A DNA stretch of 64,000 nucleotides from Nemopilema nomurai (GCA_003864495.1 ML133506.1:20959-84958), one strand, 5' to 3'; shown: positions 33,915 to 45,544, numbered from the stretch's first letter. Notes: generated by a model not told the origin, from the sequence alone. Program-made: numbers and translations.

Positions 33915-34601
33915 TGACGAGGGATGAGAGAGGATGATGAAATGGTGATGTAATGCGGATGGAAAAATCTAGGCTGGGGAGCGAGAAACGATGTGTCAGC
34001 ATGACATGGTGTGACAATGGAAAGTAGACAAAGGAGTCACTACACTGTCATGCCAAAAATTTCGTGAGGCTATGTCATTTGGAGATGTCACCCCTACCAC
34101 CCACCTCTCTCTCCCGTCCCGTCAGAGCCTCTGTAAGTAAGGACTGAAGAGAACTGAAATATTCAAATATTTCAAAAAATGCTTTATAGTTCTGTTGCAA
34201 ATTTACGTGGTTCCCCGCACTGTGTCTAGGCCAAGGGTTTTGGGTAGGAAGCGACACTGACCTGTGAAATGCGATTGTTTTCCTCGACAATGCAGACTCA
34301 TCATTGTATGTCTCACTCATGTCGTTCGGTAGCTGTTTGTTCGTACAACCAAATGCTACACAGCTGATAGGCATTTTCGTTTCATAATTCACTTCGAGTT
34401 TTAGCTGTGATAAGAGGAACACGCGCCCGCAATATGAACTCTTCTAATAATCGCAAATATTTTCTAATATTCTTTCTAATAAATAATAATTCTTTATATT
34501 TAGATTCTTCAGTTATTTTTCTTAGGGGTATGCTTTGCAACTCAACAGTGTTTTGTAGTGTGTTTATTAACTTTCTAGGTGATATTTCAAGTGACACACT
34601 A

Positions 34602-34613
34602 TTTCCCGCCAAA
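34602..34613. promoter_or_regulatory. E2F-like site in divergent THAP/GNAT promoter (D4)
   Basis: TTTCCCGCCAAA again, 256 bp upstream of the GNAT ATG at 34869. Conserved in every copy. Confidence 0.5.
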
Positions 34614-34868
34614 TTTTTGTACGTACAACGCGACCTCCCATGTCAGCCATCTTTGGACACACACGGAAACAATAGAGTTATCGTTCCAGGTGGTTCAATG
34701 ATCAAGCGTGACATTACTGGAGGCAATGGAACCCAGTGGCTGTCTGGCTTTTCCACTTCGTGTCTCACGTAACAATTGCTTACCAGAGTCAATTCCCATC
34801 AGGCCGACTTGAGAACGTAGCTTCGATAAAACGACATCTGTCATAGTCGGGAAAGAATAAGTTGTGAT

Positions 34869-35525
34869 ATGTTAACCCATCGACTCGCCAACCAAGGTGA
34901 CTATGACCAAATCAAGCAATTTCTAAGCGTGCATTTTATTCCATACGAGCCAATATACAAAGCATTGGACGTCAGTCCTTCGACGCCAGGTATAAAGTTA
35001 TTTTGGGACGGCGTTGTCAAATGTCTTGGCGAACCCATCAGCTTCATAACTTTGGATCCAAGCGGAAAGATTGTCGGAGCTTGCCTCAACTATCGTTTTC
35101 AGCCGATAGCCGAGACCAATGGCCGATGGGTGAAGCAAGAGCGGCTTCCAGTCGGGATGTCTGGCCCTGGTATAGATTTGGCCTTCCTGGCGAAGCTGGA
35201 AGATGGTCTTGTCGAGCGACTTGCCGCGATGGATTCATGTGCCAACCAGTTGTTGCTTGCGATTATCTGTGTTGACATCGAGTTGCGAGGTCACGGTCTC
35301 GGGGTCAAGCTGGTTGACCTCACCATCGAGAAGGCAAGGCAGCTCGGCTATGATTGCATCGTGTCCCAGGCAACGGCGAAAGCATCGCAAATTTTGTTCA
35401 AACGACTTGGCTTCCAGGTGCTTACTGCAGTGAGACATGTAGACTTTACTGACGAAAAAGGAACCCAGTTGCTGACCTGTCAAGATGGCACAGATGAAGG
35501 TCAGCTTGTTTTCATGAAGATTTGA
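34869..35525 (+). CDS. GNAT-family N-acetyltransferase (dopamine/aralkylamine type), intact
   Basis: 218 residues, the same protein as the D2 gene; the one base change noticed (an ATT to ATC codon at about 35360) is silent. The acetyl-CoA loop RGHGLG is at 140-145. It lies divergent from the D4 transposase with 494 bp between start codons. Being in the right-edge, more ancestral unit, it is a candidate founder of the GNAT copies. Substrate not determinable from sequence. Confidence 0.88.
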   Translation: MLTHRLANQGDYDQIKQFLSVHFIPYEPIYKALDVSPSTPGIKLFWDGVVKCLGEPISFITLDPSGKIVGACLNYRFQPIAETNGRWVKQERLPVGMSGPGIDLAFLAKLEDGLVERLAAMDSCANQLLLAIICVDIELRGHGLGVKLVDLTIEKARQLGYDCIVSQATAKASQILFKRLGFQVLTAVRHVDFTDEKGTQLLTCQDGTDEGQLVFMKI

Positions 35526-38260
35526 GAACAGACCTGGGAAACGCCTTGTCTTCTAGTGCACAACTTGTCTTCTTTGTAAGCCGATTTATGTATAATTAGG
35601 CTTTACTTATTTGTGTCAAAGTTCACCTTGGGCCGTCGAACATGGCCTTAGATGCTGCAACCCAGAGTTTGAATCTTAATTGGACATTTCACATTTATTT
35701 TAAACATTGGTTTTTTACAAGAAGTCTCGCTGATTACACCATGTATTATTACAATCATGTGTAAACGCTCTTTTTTCTGAAAATCTTCCGTATGCAAATG
35801 ATGGGAAATGACCGAAAGCTGATAACTTAACTGTAACGGTTGGCTTTAGTGTGTGATATGTTTCGTAATATCTCAGTTGCGTGTTATAGTCACATGTGCT
35901 GTTGAGTCTTGTTGTGTCAGTTAACGCCTTTTTAATGGCAATGTGTTTGTCTGTCAACATGTATTGTGACGTTCGCATTTTGTTCTCTTAATTACCTTCC
36001 GTTCATGTTTTGTGTGTGCGTTGTTCACTTTAGCGTTAGTCTTCCTGTTGAATCAATATAGATAACATCGGAATAGAGTCTCTCTCGTGTTCTACTTATT
36101 CGGGGCTTAGGCCCATTGGCCTAGCCCCATCGCGTCGAATTGTCTCTTCACCATCATAAGAAGAACCCGACCAACCATTCATTAAACGTTACATAACGAA
36201 TCGAAAAACACTTTACGGATGTGAGAAGAGCGTATGATTGATTGGCTGTTAGATGACCAATCAGCTTTCATTTCATGCCTTTTTAAGAGTTCCTGTAAAA
36301 TTGTTGATTTACGTACAACTTAATAAATTGCAACCCAATATGCTGTTTGGCAAGCATTTCAAAGGTATGTTAGTAGGCTTAATATAATTTTGCAGCATTT
36401 CTTAACCTCGACAGTTTCAAGACTTTAGGTCCAACCTTTAAAAGGTTGGGTCTTTTGAAGGACAAGTTGGTCTTTTGAAGGACAACTTGGTCTTTTGAAA
36501 GACCATCTCCAATTTCATTTGAACCCACAACCGAGGTTTAGGCATAGAGAATCCCTCGCCTGCTGCAATCACGGATTTCAATATATATAGAGAGAGACTC
36601 TTTACCGTAACTTTTTTGCCATGCAAGGCATGCTAATTTCCCTGTAATTACGGTACCGACTTTTATTGCTTGCGCCCACGAAGCGATGTCAACTCAACGT
36701 CGTTACGAAGTCAACGATGCGCAGAATTATATATGAAATGTGTATAAAGATAGAATATAATTCCTATCTTCATGTAGATCCGTTTTTTGTAGAATAACAC
36801 TAACTGGAAATGTGAAGTTTCAATTTTTCTGCGTGGCCAATCTTATCTTCCCCCATGTCTTTACTTACAAATTGTCCCTGTTCTTAATGCTTCAAATCAA
36901 TGAGAACTTTCATCTTATGAACGTTTTTGGTAAAAAACTGCTCTATTTTGGAACAGAATCGAAAATAATGAGCCCACGCAGAAAAATTGGATAAAAAATG
37001 TAATAACGATTGGACGGTCCTTACACAACAAGATTTTCACCCAACAATATTTCACATTTGCCAACATATATTATCTTATCAAACGTATTTCCTTAATAAA
37101 ACTCCATTAATTCTTATTAACCATATTTATAACGATGTTGTTGTCTGTTATCATCATCGTTATAATTATTATTGTCATCATTAGATTACAATGTATTATC
37201 AAATCGTTATTTTATCTGATCAACGCCAAATGCATCTATGAAATACAGAACAGAAGACATCACAATTGTACGAGTCATGTTGCAATGAACCATTCCCTTG
37301 GCATGCTTGTCTTCCAGCTCATCGCTCTTTGATAACAGAAGTTTCTATGAAGATAATTTTTATCAGAATGCAATCAAGTGGTTGGTAGAAATAGATGAGC
37401 CACGTCTATTTTTTATTTTTTAGATTTATTTAAGCGCAAACCAACCTCCAATTTCGCTTGACTTTTTCGAGATGCGGCACAGACTTTCCCAGAGGGTTAA
37501 GATATGAAATCTTTCCAGATTTTGGACAAGCAACCTTTAGAGAAGCAAAAAATTTCTCATTACTTCTTTAAACAGCAAGGTGATTATTACCATGCCCAAA
37601 GTATCTAGAGGAGATTTATATGTCAAACTGGAAAAATTGGCAATGCTACATCAGAAAAATATCCATTGAATTGAATTGACACACTATCTATACCCACTCC
37701 AGGTGCTAACAAATCCTGGCAAAGAAAAGAAAAAGACAATAAGAATTATGATTCCAAGGCCCGGACAGCTCGGTTTGGAATAGAGAGCATTTCTTTCTTG
37801 GGATGTAAATTGAGGCACGGAATCCCAACTAGCATTAAAAAGTCACTTGATATTTCCCCTTGTGGGAAATGGGTCTCGTTACCCCTCCTCGGACGCTAAA
37901 GGGACTCCGTAACTAAGCAAACCTGAGAGAAAATGATTGACAGGTAGAGAAACGTGAGAGACTTAAAAACAAACGCGCTGTGAGGGAGGTTTGAAACGTG
38001 TAATCTGTTTTGTTTTGTTCATTAAAGTTCATTATTGTTGTCACGAACCCAACGAAAATTCGCGACGCATCTTTAAAAAAGGTATAAAAGGGATGGAAGA
38101 GTTCTGAATGCAACTGCCGATTATGCAAGACTTTCTTAGCACAGGTTGGACTCTTGAATTAACCTTGTTTGTATCAAATTTCGAAACTCGCCTGTAAATA
38201 AGTAACCTGGGTACCAGACCCACTATGTCCCCAGGGTAGTAAATAAGTAACATATGTAAT
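35526..38260. other. Gene-free segment of array unit (D4)
   Basis: Counterpart of 18-2872 with small private indels (for example near 37283 and near 37660). Hairpin at 36102-36128. Similarity to D1-D3 stops at 38260, where their RLE LINE begins. Confidence 0.7.
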
Positions 38261-38290
38261 AATAATAATAATTATTATTATAATAATAAC
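38257..38290. repeat. AAT/ATT microsatellite
   Basis: AAT units followed by ATT units form a short palindromic microsatellite, at the point where D4 departs from D1-D3. Confidence 0.8.
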
Positions 38291-38348
38291 AATTGTACCG
38301 TTCGCTGGCGCTGATTACGCTGCCTCGCCGCGGCCCCTGCTCGGTCGG

Positions 38349-39520
38349 TCGACTGTATTGCGCATGACCTTCTTATTGCAAAACTTCATGCTTATGGTTT
38401 TAATGAAAGTTCTCTAGTCCTTATTTACTCCTATTTAAAAAGGCGCTTACAAGCAGTTCGAATAAATGATACTTACAGTGATTTTCAATCTGTTTTATCA
38501 GGGGTACCGCAAGGATCAGTCCTTTGCACTATTCTTTTCAATTTCTACATCAATGACCTGTTTTGTTTCATTAAAAAGGCTTCTCTTGTAAATTACGCAG
38601 ATGACAACACTTTAACACATTTTTCAAAAGATCTGCCTCAACTAATTGACGTCTTGGAAAAAAAGCAAGCATCGCTCTTGCCTGGCTCAATCAGAATGAA
38701 ATGATTGCTAACCCAGGACATTTCATGCCCTCCTCGTGAGAAAGGATAAAAAATGTGCGAGGATGGCTCGGTGATTAGAGGCGCTGACTACCCTGGCATG
38801 ACCAAACTTTCACCCAGTGTGTGGAGAGTTGCCAGCTCTCTGTAATCCCAAGCATATGGAATCACGAGTTATGGTCACATCGAGAGGAAGGACCAGGACA
38901 CTGCTCGATAAGCTTAAGCTTCTCAGTGTCCTAAAACTACCTTCGGATGCAAGGTAGAAACAAATACAAATACAGTACCATTGGATATAGCATTTCTATT
39001 CAAGGGAAAACTATAATTTCTGAGGCTTCAGTAAAGTTGCTTGGCGTGAATACAGATCATAAACTGAATTTTGACATTCACATATCCGAACTTTGTAAAA
39101 AGGCAGCAACCCAGCTAAATGTGCTCAAAAGACTTGAACCTTTCATTGGCTTTGATGAGAAAAAAGTATTGGTCCAAAGCTTTGTCTTCCCTAATTTCAA
39201 CTACTGCCCTTTAGTGTGGTTCTTCTCCTCGACTAGCTCATGGAGAAGATCGAAAAATACAGGAACGAGCCCAACGATTCCTTTAAGATGACCATGATTC
39301 GTATTATAGAGATCCGCTTTGCAAATCACAAAAATGCACAATGCATGTAAATCGGCAAATGAACCTCTGTATTGAAATTGTCAAAACTGTAAAAGTTTAA
39401 ATCGTGAAATCATGCAAAATATTTTCGAACAAAGAACCTCTGATCGATCCTCACGTCGTCCACAAGACTTGCAGCACTAAAGGCCCAACCAAACAAACCT
39501 TTCTAAACCATTTAACATCA
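38349..39520 (+). mobile_element. APE-type LINE fragment, longest copy (D4 into unique flank)
   Basis: Plus-strand RT remnant. It reads HDLLIAKLHAYGFNESS, SGVPQGSVL (motif B) and VNYADDNT (motif C), then, after a one-base loss in an A run near 38660 and a SINE-like insertion at 38754-38974, continues as LLGVNTDHKLNFD and HISELCKKAATQLNVLKRL (38947-39291). It runs past the array breakpoint at 39371 to about 39520 in decayed form (IFEQRTSDRSSRRPQDLQ). Jockey/CR1-like by motif; not functional. Confidence 0.78.
38754..38974 (+). mobile_element. tRNA-derived SINE-like insertion
   Basis: 221 bp inserted in the LINE fragment between 'aaggataaaaaa' and 'gtaccattgg', which are adjacent in D1-D3. The left end has a tRNA-like A-box stretch (TGGCTCGGTGATTAGAGG, 38764-38781); the B box is degenerate. 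The right end carries the simple tail 'caaatacaaatac'. There is no clear target-site duplication. The tRNA origin is inferred from the A box only. Confidence 0.65.
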
Positions 39521-42430
39521 AATTTTCCGCCTTCCCTTGCATATTAATTGCATTAAAGTTTATAGCACAAAAGTGAGATTCGATATCGTATCTCTTGTTC
39601 GTTATTCTTATGGAAACAGGGGTACTTTTTATCGAGGCACCCGGTACAGTGTGCTAAATTGTTGTATTATTTTCGTATTATTACCGAGACACCAGGTATG
39701 TATTATTTTCCGGCTCAGAAAGTCATCTTATTTTTTGGAGTTTCTTATAAATGTTGATTTAGTTCTAAAAGTTTCTTAAATTTTTGGGGCTCTTGTACTA
39801 GGTTTCTTAAAAACCAGTTTCTTATAAAACGTGTGTAGTATTTTCTTACCATGTGTACACGCAGTTCATCAAAACACTCGCGAATGTTTTCGCTGCCTCT
39901 TATTCACCCCTGAAAATGAGGCGACATCAAAATGTCAAAATCTGTTTTGAAATCGCAAGATTCATTTCCACCGCCTTTCGGATAATTCATCAAGTTACTT
40001 TATAGATCCTGGAGATGGACTATTTTTCTAGCTGTTCTACCTCCTGGAAGTCATAAGAAGGCTAAGCTGTTTTTGAAAGGCCATCTCCAGGGTTTTCCTT
40101 GTCGGCAAACGAGAAGAACAGACCCTCTGTACAATTTAAAAGCTAAGAAAAAGAGCTTGTGGAAAAACGTAAGTTATCTTCCAACTTGCCAATGCTCTTT
40201 AACCTTGTGATTTTGTAAATCTTTAATATGAATTGAACTGCATTCAAATGTTCGTCAATGTGTGAATGGATTCCTGTAAGGAGTTTGATGTTAGTTATTG
40301 GCATTACCAAAAGGTCCATGTATGCTTCCTTGCCTCTTTCTGCAAAGGTTGCTCTACTTGAACAGGAAATTCAGTCCTCCTGTCTTGGAAACAAATTTTT
40401 CAAAAATCAAATTTTGCAGTTTATTTTCAGCAAGTTGTTCAAAACATCTTTGTGGATGGAAATTTTACACCAAGACCCAGACTGTTCTTGACCCACTTTA
40501 ATTTTAAGGTATAATTTCACCCTCTTCAGACTTTCAAGAAAATTGTCTTTCCCCAGTAGCCCAGTTTCCCAGTATTATTAATTTAGCCATTTCTGGAATG
40601 CTTGCTTGGAGGTAAAATTAATCAATGAATTCCAACATCCCCATTGACCTTCCTTTCTTGAAGACAGAATCTCTGGCTTTTGAGCATTTTGTTGTCAGAG
40701 AAAACCATGCATGATGGGGTAGACAGTTTCTGTCCAGGCTAGAGAAAGACCTTGCCCAAACTATAAACTTTGCCAGCAGACTTTCTTTGCTTTTACTTCC
40801 ACATAGCCAGGTCTCTTTTGCTGTACCATGCAGCCTGAACTACTTTGCGATTGCCATAAAGTTCTGCCTAACGATCTGCAAATGACACCCTCAACAATTG
40901 TGAGGCAATGTCTTGATCATTTATTTATCTCTTGACCTTGAAGCTGTGTCCCAACTTAATCAAAGTATGCTCCTTGCCAGTGGAAGCTAAATTTTGCAAA
41001 ATTTAGTATGCAGCGTAAACACACAAATGTAAATGGATGGATGATATCTCTGAAAATGGATGGTAATACCCAGTATGCTACTGATGAAATCTACAGTGAG
41101 GCAAGCGTGACAAAAATGGGAGCATCACAAAAATGTTGGAACTTCCAGCAAACTTTGGATTTTTGGCACCAGCAGTGTTAATGTATTTGCTTCTTTGTTC
41201 TGTGAAAACATATAAAATTTCTGATTTCTGAAGACATATTTGTTGTCAAGACAATATTTCATTTGTATTTATTTTTGTTTTTCTTATGTTTAAATGTTTC
41301 TTTAAATGTTACATGTTTCTTAAATGTTAACAGTTTCTTTTATTGAAACAGATGACTAATCTTTATTTTTTTGTTAAAATTCATAATGACTTAGTGAAAA
41401 ATCTCTCCATTCAATTTATTGATTCTGGGTGTACTCCACAAATTTTAATTATACTATTTTTCAAGTATAACTTCAAATATGGCAGCTTTAATAAAGGTTT
41501 TTGATAATGAAATTGTGTTTCATGAATAACTCCCTTGACAGGTAAAAAAGTCTTTGTCAGCATAAACCCAAAGAGTTTAGTAGCTCTAAACTATCTTGCC
41601 ATCCCTTAATATTGTCAGATATCAAACATTTGATTTCTATTACAAGTTGTATGATGAATTTTTAATGATAACAGGTAATGGCAATGGTCTTTCATGTTGT
41701 CATATTTGTTCAGGGGGGTTAAACCACTCTAGCACTGAAAGATATGTATCATTAAAATTGAAGATTAATTTTTTAAATTTCACATATATGCAATGTTGAA
41801 GGTGAGGTTCTGAAGGATTAAGAATTAGTGAAGCTATGAGCAAATGCTTTATTTTCTACTTACAGAAGCACTATTTTTCTGGAATACGTAATGGATCTCA
41901 AGAATGCGGGTTTACTCCTTGGGTGTTGTCGGGTTAAATTTGAAAGCTGAATTAGAGAATTTTTTTATGCTATAAAATTGGCTTATGGTATGAAAGGCAT
42001 AAACTCTAAATGGATCAAACTGGACAGGAAAGCTTGAATGAAGTTCATATAAAATGATGTTATTGAAATTAACTGGCAAGGACAAAGGGAGCATCTGAAA
42101 AGGTGGGGGCCAGATCAAAATGGGGCACATGATCACTCCTATTTTTAGATTTGGTTGAGGTGCTTTCAAATCTTTCATGCGCAGTTTTGGATTTGCAAGG
42201 GACACTTTGCTTGGTTTGCAAAAAAGATGAGGACCATGCTCCCTCTGTCCCTACGGTTCCCAATGGCACTGTCACAAACTGGCTATGCCTATTACTTTTA
42301 TGCAAGTATAAATGTGTTTATTATGCAACATGTCTCTATTATGTACATGCTTTACCAAGTAGATTTTTTCCTTAGTCTCTGTTTGATATTTTTGCAGATA
42401 TTTTCAAGAAGCAAAACAAGGCTGTCTTCA
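39521..42430. other. Intergenic, no gene recognised
   Basis: AT-rich DNA between the array and the acyl-CoA dehydrogenase gene. Seen: two imperfect copies of a 'ccgag-caccaggta' motif near 39635 and 39685, repeated 'tttctta' and 'aaatgtttctt' words near 39770 and 41290, and possible splice acceptors 'tttttgcag' (about 42397) and 'tcttcacag' (about 42432) just before the next gene, which may end a 5' UTR intron. Confidence 0.6.
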
Positions 42431-42444
42431 CAGTGCCTGCGAAC

Positions 42445-44328
42445 ATGAATTTAAATAAACTCAAAAACCCACTGCTGGGTAGAAAACGCCATCAGCTGCG
42501 ATTTCTTAAATCAAGAGACTACTCGGATACCAAATATACGTCGAAATTCTCTCAAAGCAAGGTTGGCGACTTTACACAGGACGAACCACATCACCAGAAT
42601 GCATTTTTATCGGACAAGTTTTTAATCCGGAACTTGCGGCGTATATTACCGGATGGAGTTTTCAATTCAGTTGAAAGTGACTTAGTCCGGTTCGGTCATC
42701 GTGTTAGTTCAGATATTTGGACTCTGGGACAAGAATGCGCGGCAAATGAGCCATATTTGCATAAAACGTCAGCATGGGGACGTAAGATTGACGAGATTGT
42801 AACTTGCAATGCTTGGAAGGAGCAAAAGTGGATTTCAGCTGAAGAAGGGCTGGTCGCTATCGCCTATGAAAGAGAGTTCCGCGAATTTAGCCGTCTTTAT
42901 CAGGTGGTGAAGCTGTTTTTATACGCACCATCATCTGGGTTGTACTCGTGCCCACTTGCAATGACGGATGGAGCAGCGAAAACGATAGAAGCGAATGGTT
43001 TACTCCCTCGTTATCAGAATGTGTTCTCTCGCTTGATTGCTAGAGAGCCAGCGGATTTTTGGACATCAGGCCAGTGGATGACGGAGAAGCGTGGTGGGTC
43101 GGATGTCGCTAACGGCACAGAGACCATCGCTGTTCCAGTTTCAGAAGGCAGCATTTGGCACAAGTTGTACGGATATAAGTGGTTTTCTTCTGCAACTGAT
43201 TCTGACATTGCCTTGACATTGGGTCGTGTTGCTGACAGTGAGGGGAATGTGACACTTGGCACTGGAGGTGTGACAATGTTCCTGGTGCAAACGAGGGACG
43301 ACGGCGGACGGCTCAACGGCATCGAGGTCGTGAAGCTGAAGAACAAACTTGGCACAAGGCAACTTCCCACTGGCGAGTTGCTTCTTGATGGCGCCTTGGC
43401 CGAGAGAATTTCACCCCCTGGCCGTGGAATCTCCTGCATCTCGGCCATGCTGACTATAACCCGGATGCATAACGTGATATCGAGTGTGGCCGGGCCGCGG
43501 AAGTTGCTTAACCTCGCTCGGGACTACGCGCACCGACGGGGGGCCTTTGGGCAGCCGGTTAGTAGCCACCCTCTGCACCTGGGGACAATGGCACGCATGG
43601 AAACAGAGACACGCGGATGCACCGTCCTGATGCTTGACCTGGCCCGTAAGCTGGGCCTTGAGGATTGCGGGTCCATTGGAGATGAAGACGCGCTTTTGCT
43701 ACGGTTGATGACCCCCGTCGCGAAAATGTACACTGCCAAACGATCTGTTGAATTGGTGTCAGAGGGTCTCGAATGTTTCGGGGGGCAAGGCTACATCGAG
43801 GATACTGGCCTTCCAGCATTCTTAAGAGATGCACAGGTTCTGCCGATATGGGAAGGGACATCATCAGTGATGTCTCTGGATGTTCTAAGGGCCATTCAAA
43901 AGACCAACGGCGAAGCTCTAGCTGCCTTTAGAAGCCGGGTGTCATGTATTATCAAAATGGCTTCACGTCATTCAAACTTAAAAGACAGTTGCTCCAAGCT
44001 GGACGAAGTGTCGCAGAGGTTGTATGACGTCATTGAAAGTGACCCAAGCAAGATGCAAATTGCAGCGCGGGATTTCGCTAACAGTTTGGCACATGTCTAT
44101 ATTGCAGCCTTACTTTTAGAGCATGCTAGCTGTATAGATGAGAAAAGAACTAGGGTTGAAGAAGAGAACGATTTGTTGACCGTTAAAAGCTGGATGCAGA
44201 GAGACTTAGTACCAGTTGTCTCGCAGAAGGAACAAGGCGCGTATGACGTCAGTATCTCGGCCTACAAAGACTTTGTGTATGAAGGTTATGACGAAGAACT
44301 CTCAATAGCTCCAGCGTTTGTAAGGTAA
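42445..44328 (+). CDS. Acyl-CoA dehydrogenase, AidB/ACDH-11 type
   Basis: 627 residues in one exon. Acyl-CoA dehydrogenases are FAD enzymes that oxidise acyl-CoA at C2-C3. This subgroup includes E. coli AidB and nematode ACDH-11 and is longer than the usual 400 residues, as here. Visible motifs: LAMTDGAA (about 171), QWMTEKRGGSDV (210-221, the flavin and substrate signature), KLGTRQLPTGELLLDGA (about 300-316), FGGQGY (445-450) and RDAQVLPIWEGT (461-472). The C-terminal 130 residues form the extra helical domain of AidB proteins. The Arg/Lys-rich N-terminus could be a mitochondrial presequence (inference). The ATG at 42445 was chosen; the frame is open only four codons further up, and 'tcttcacag' there may be a splice acceptor. 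Confidence 0.92.
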   Translation: MNLNKLKNPLLGRKRHQLRFLKSRDYSDTKYTSKFSQSKVGDFTQDEPHHQNAFLSDKFLIRNLRRILPDGVFNSVESDLVRFGHRVSSDIWTLGQECAANEPYLHKTSAWGRKIDEIVTCNAWKEQKWISAEEGLVAIAYEREFREFSRLYQVVKLFLYAPSSGLYSCPLAMTDGAAKTIEANGLLPRYQNVFSRLIAREPADFWTSGQWMTEKRGGSDVANGTETIAVPVSEGSIWHKLYGYKWFSSATDSDIALTLGRVADSEGNVTLGTGGVTMFLVQTRDDGGRLNGIEVVKLKNKLGTRQLPTGELLLDGALAERISPPGRGISCISAMLTITRMHNVISSVAGPRKLLNLARDYAHRRGAFGQPVSSHPLHLGTMARMETETRGCTVLMLDLARKLGLEDCGSIGDEDALLLRLMTPVAKMYTAKRSVELVSEGLECFGGQGYIEDTGLPAFLRDAQVLPIWEGTSSVMSLDVLRAIQKTNGEALAAFRSRVSCIIKMASRHSNLKDSCSKLDEVSQRLYDVIESDPSKMQIAARDFANSLAHVYIAALLLEHASCIDEKRTRVEEENDLLTVKSWMQRDLVPVVSQKEQGAYDVSISAYKDFVYEGYDEELSIAPAFVR

Positions 44329-44452
44329 AAGGGTCTCGCTTCAAAGACGAATAGTTCATCAACTACTTGGCCATGGTACGTGCTGTGTTGATGAATCCAC
44401 GAATTCCCATATAGACGCCTCGATTGTAGTCCCTAATGAATATTTGTACTGC

Positions 44453-44458
44453 AATAAA
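44453..44458 (+). terminator. Candidate poly(A) signal of acyl-CoA dehydrogenase gene
   Basis: AATAAA 125 bp after the stop codon; a second AATAAA follows at 44547-44552. Assigned by position. Confidence 0.5.
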
Positions 44459-44552
44459 TTTTAGATATTTGTATGAGTGATTTGGAAATGACCGGAGAGC
44501 ATACTGAATTTTTCATACAGGAAAGCCATTTGAATCTCATGTACAAAATAAA

Positions 44553-45544
44553 GCAGTTAAAAAACTATTAACTCAATGTTTAACTGAAAATCAATGTGAT
44601 TCGTGTGCTTAAAGGCTTTTCCTAGTAAACAATGTTTACACTTTAGATGAATCTCCCGTACTCTCTTCTCTCTTAAACCATTTTGCAAAACCGCATTACT
44701 TCCTTTGAATCAACTGACCTAGACTTATCTTATGTATAGCCAGTAAATACTAGGCTAATATTGACCTCATAAACAGCAATAATATGAAATATTAAATGTT
44801 TGGACAGATGGATTGTGCAAAGAGTACGCAGACTAGTTTGAGCTTTGTTTCAGTGACGTAACCATTAATTCTGGTATGAAAATAATCAAATTGCATGTAT
44901 GCACAGCACTGTTTCGAACCGTTGTTCAATGGAAAATGATATTGCGCTATCGATTTAGTTGCACCGACTTCTATTGGTTGAAGTGTATTGCTGCATTTTT
45001 GGCTTCAAAGACTGTTGCCTTGTGTGTTCATGGTGTAATTTTCGGCTACCACGTGGTGTGATTTTCGCAAGCATTCGCCAAACGAATCGGTGAAGCAGGG
45101 AATGGTATTTATAGTGGAAGCTGCCTTTGCTGTGTCCAACTGGATACCAAATATTCTATAAGGCTAACATTAATTCCCATGGCCTAATCGTCATCCAACT
45201 ACCAAATTCATTTCGTAACACGTTTTCTGCAGAGAGCGTCCGTCAAGCATCAAGAAGGCATTTGACCCTACCATTTTTTCTTGCACGGGGCTGACTCGTG
45301 TATCTTTTGTAAACAAAGACACGATGTAGCTGTGGTTATCTGATTCTGCGCCAACAATAACTCTGAATAGATGTCATGCTTCTACCGCCTGAGGCAGCTT
45401 CTCATCCAATCAGACGTTCTCCTCGTTAGCACGTGCATTGCAGGCTTACTCACTGGCTGCGTTTCAGAGCCCCGGTTTATCTCAGCAAGGCTTCTCCAGC
45501 TCCATGAAATTGCGCTATGCGCCGTGACGCAAGCTGGAGGGTTA
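44553..45544. other. Intergenic, no gene recognised
   Basis: No protein-like frame. The 123-codon frame at 45371-45742 runs into the MITE at 45545 and has no homologous look. Confidence 0.55.

Larger units (their letters stand above)
27297..34374 (-). pseudogene. P-element/THAP9-like transposase, core intact but interrupted (D4)
   Basis: Exon 1 34262-34374; exon 2 from 33512. The spliced protein is a full P-type transposase: THAP zinc finger (C5, C10, C73, H76), basic linker, coiled coil, then an RNase-H-like core with LMLDGMA (Asp codon near 32668), CDGTSTN (Asp near 32395), LDPCHMLKLARN and DHIELLFSCIR (Glu near 31666) before GGWNNNP. TAG replaces TTG at 32075-32077, ending it after about 516 residues, and a LINE is inserted at 31555/31556. 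The C-terminal rest is at 27297-28059. D4 therefore shows the lost core of D2 and D3, but it is inactive as written. Confidence 0.88.
27292..39371. repeat. Segmental tandem array copy D4 (12.08 kb, right edge)
   Basis: The rightmost unit. At 39371 the LINE fragment continues into unique DNA, whereas in D1-D3 it stops at this base and the next unit begins. D4 has the undeleted transposase core, but a 3.5-kb LINE is inserted in it. It lacks the RLE LINE present in D1-D3 and has a private SINE-like insertion. It looks closest to the ancestral state at several sites. Confidence 0.9.

Noticed and set aside
1..39371. A single giant transposon (Polinton/Maverick-like) as the repeat unit
   Set aside because: No terminal inverted repeats at the unit boundary, no polymerase, integrase or capsid genes, and the boundary falls inside a LINE fragment, as expected for segmental duplication.
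40258..40501. Two overlapping frames of 67-77 codons
   Set aside because: Neither shows motifs or coding-like composition; probably chance.
42151..42448. Two overlapping frames upstream of the acyl-CoA dehydrogenase
   Set aside because: Cys/Tyr-rich peptides without family look; more likely 5' UTR or intron.
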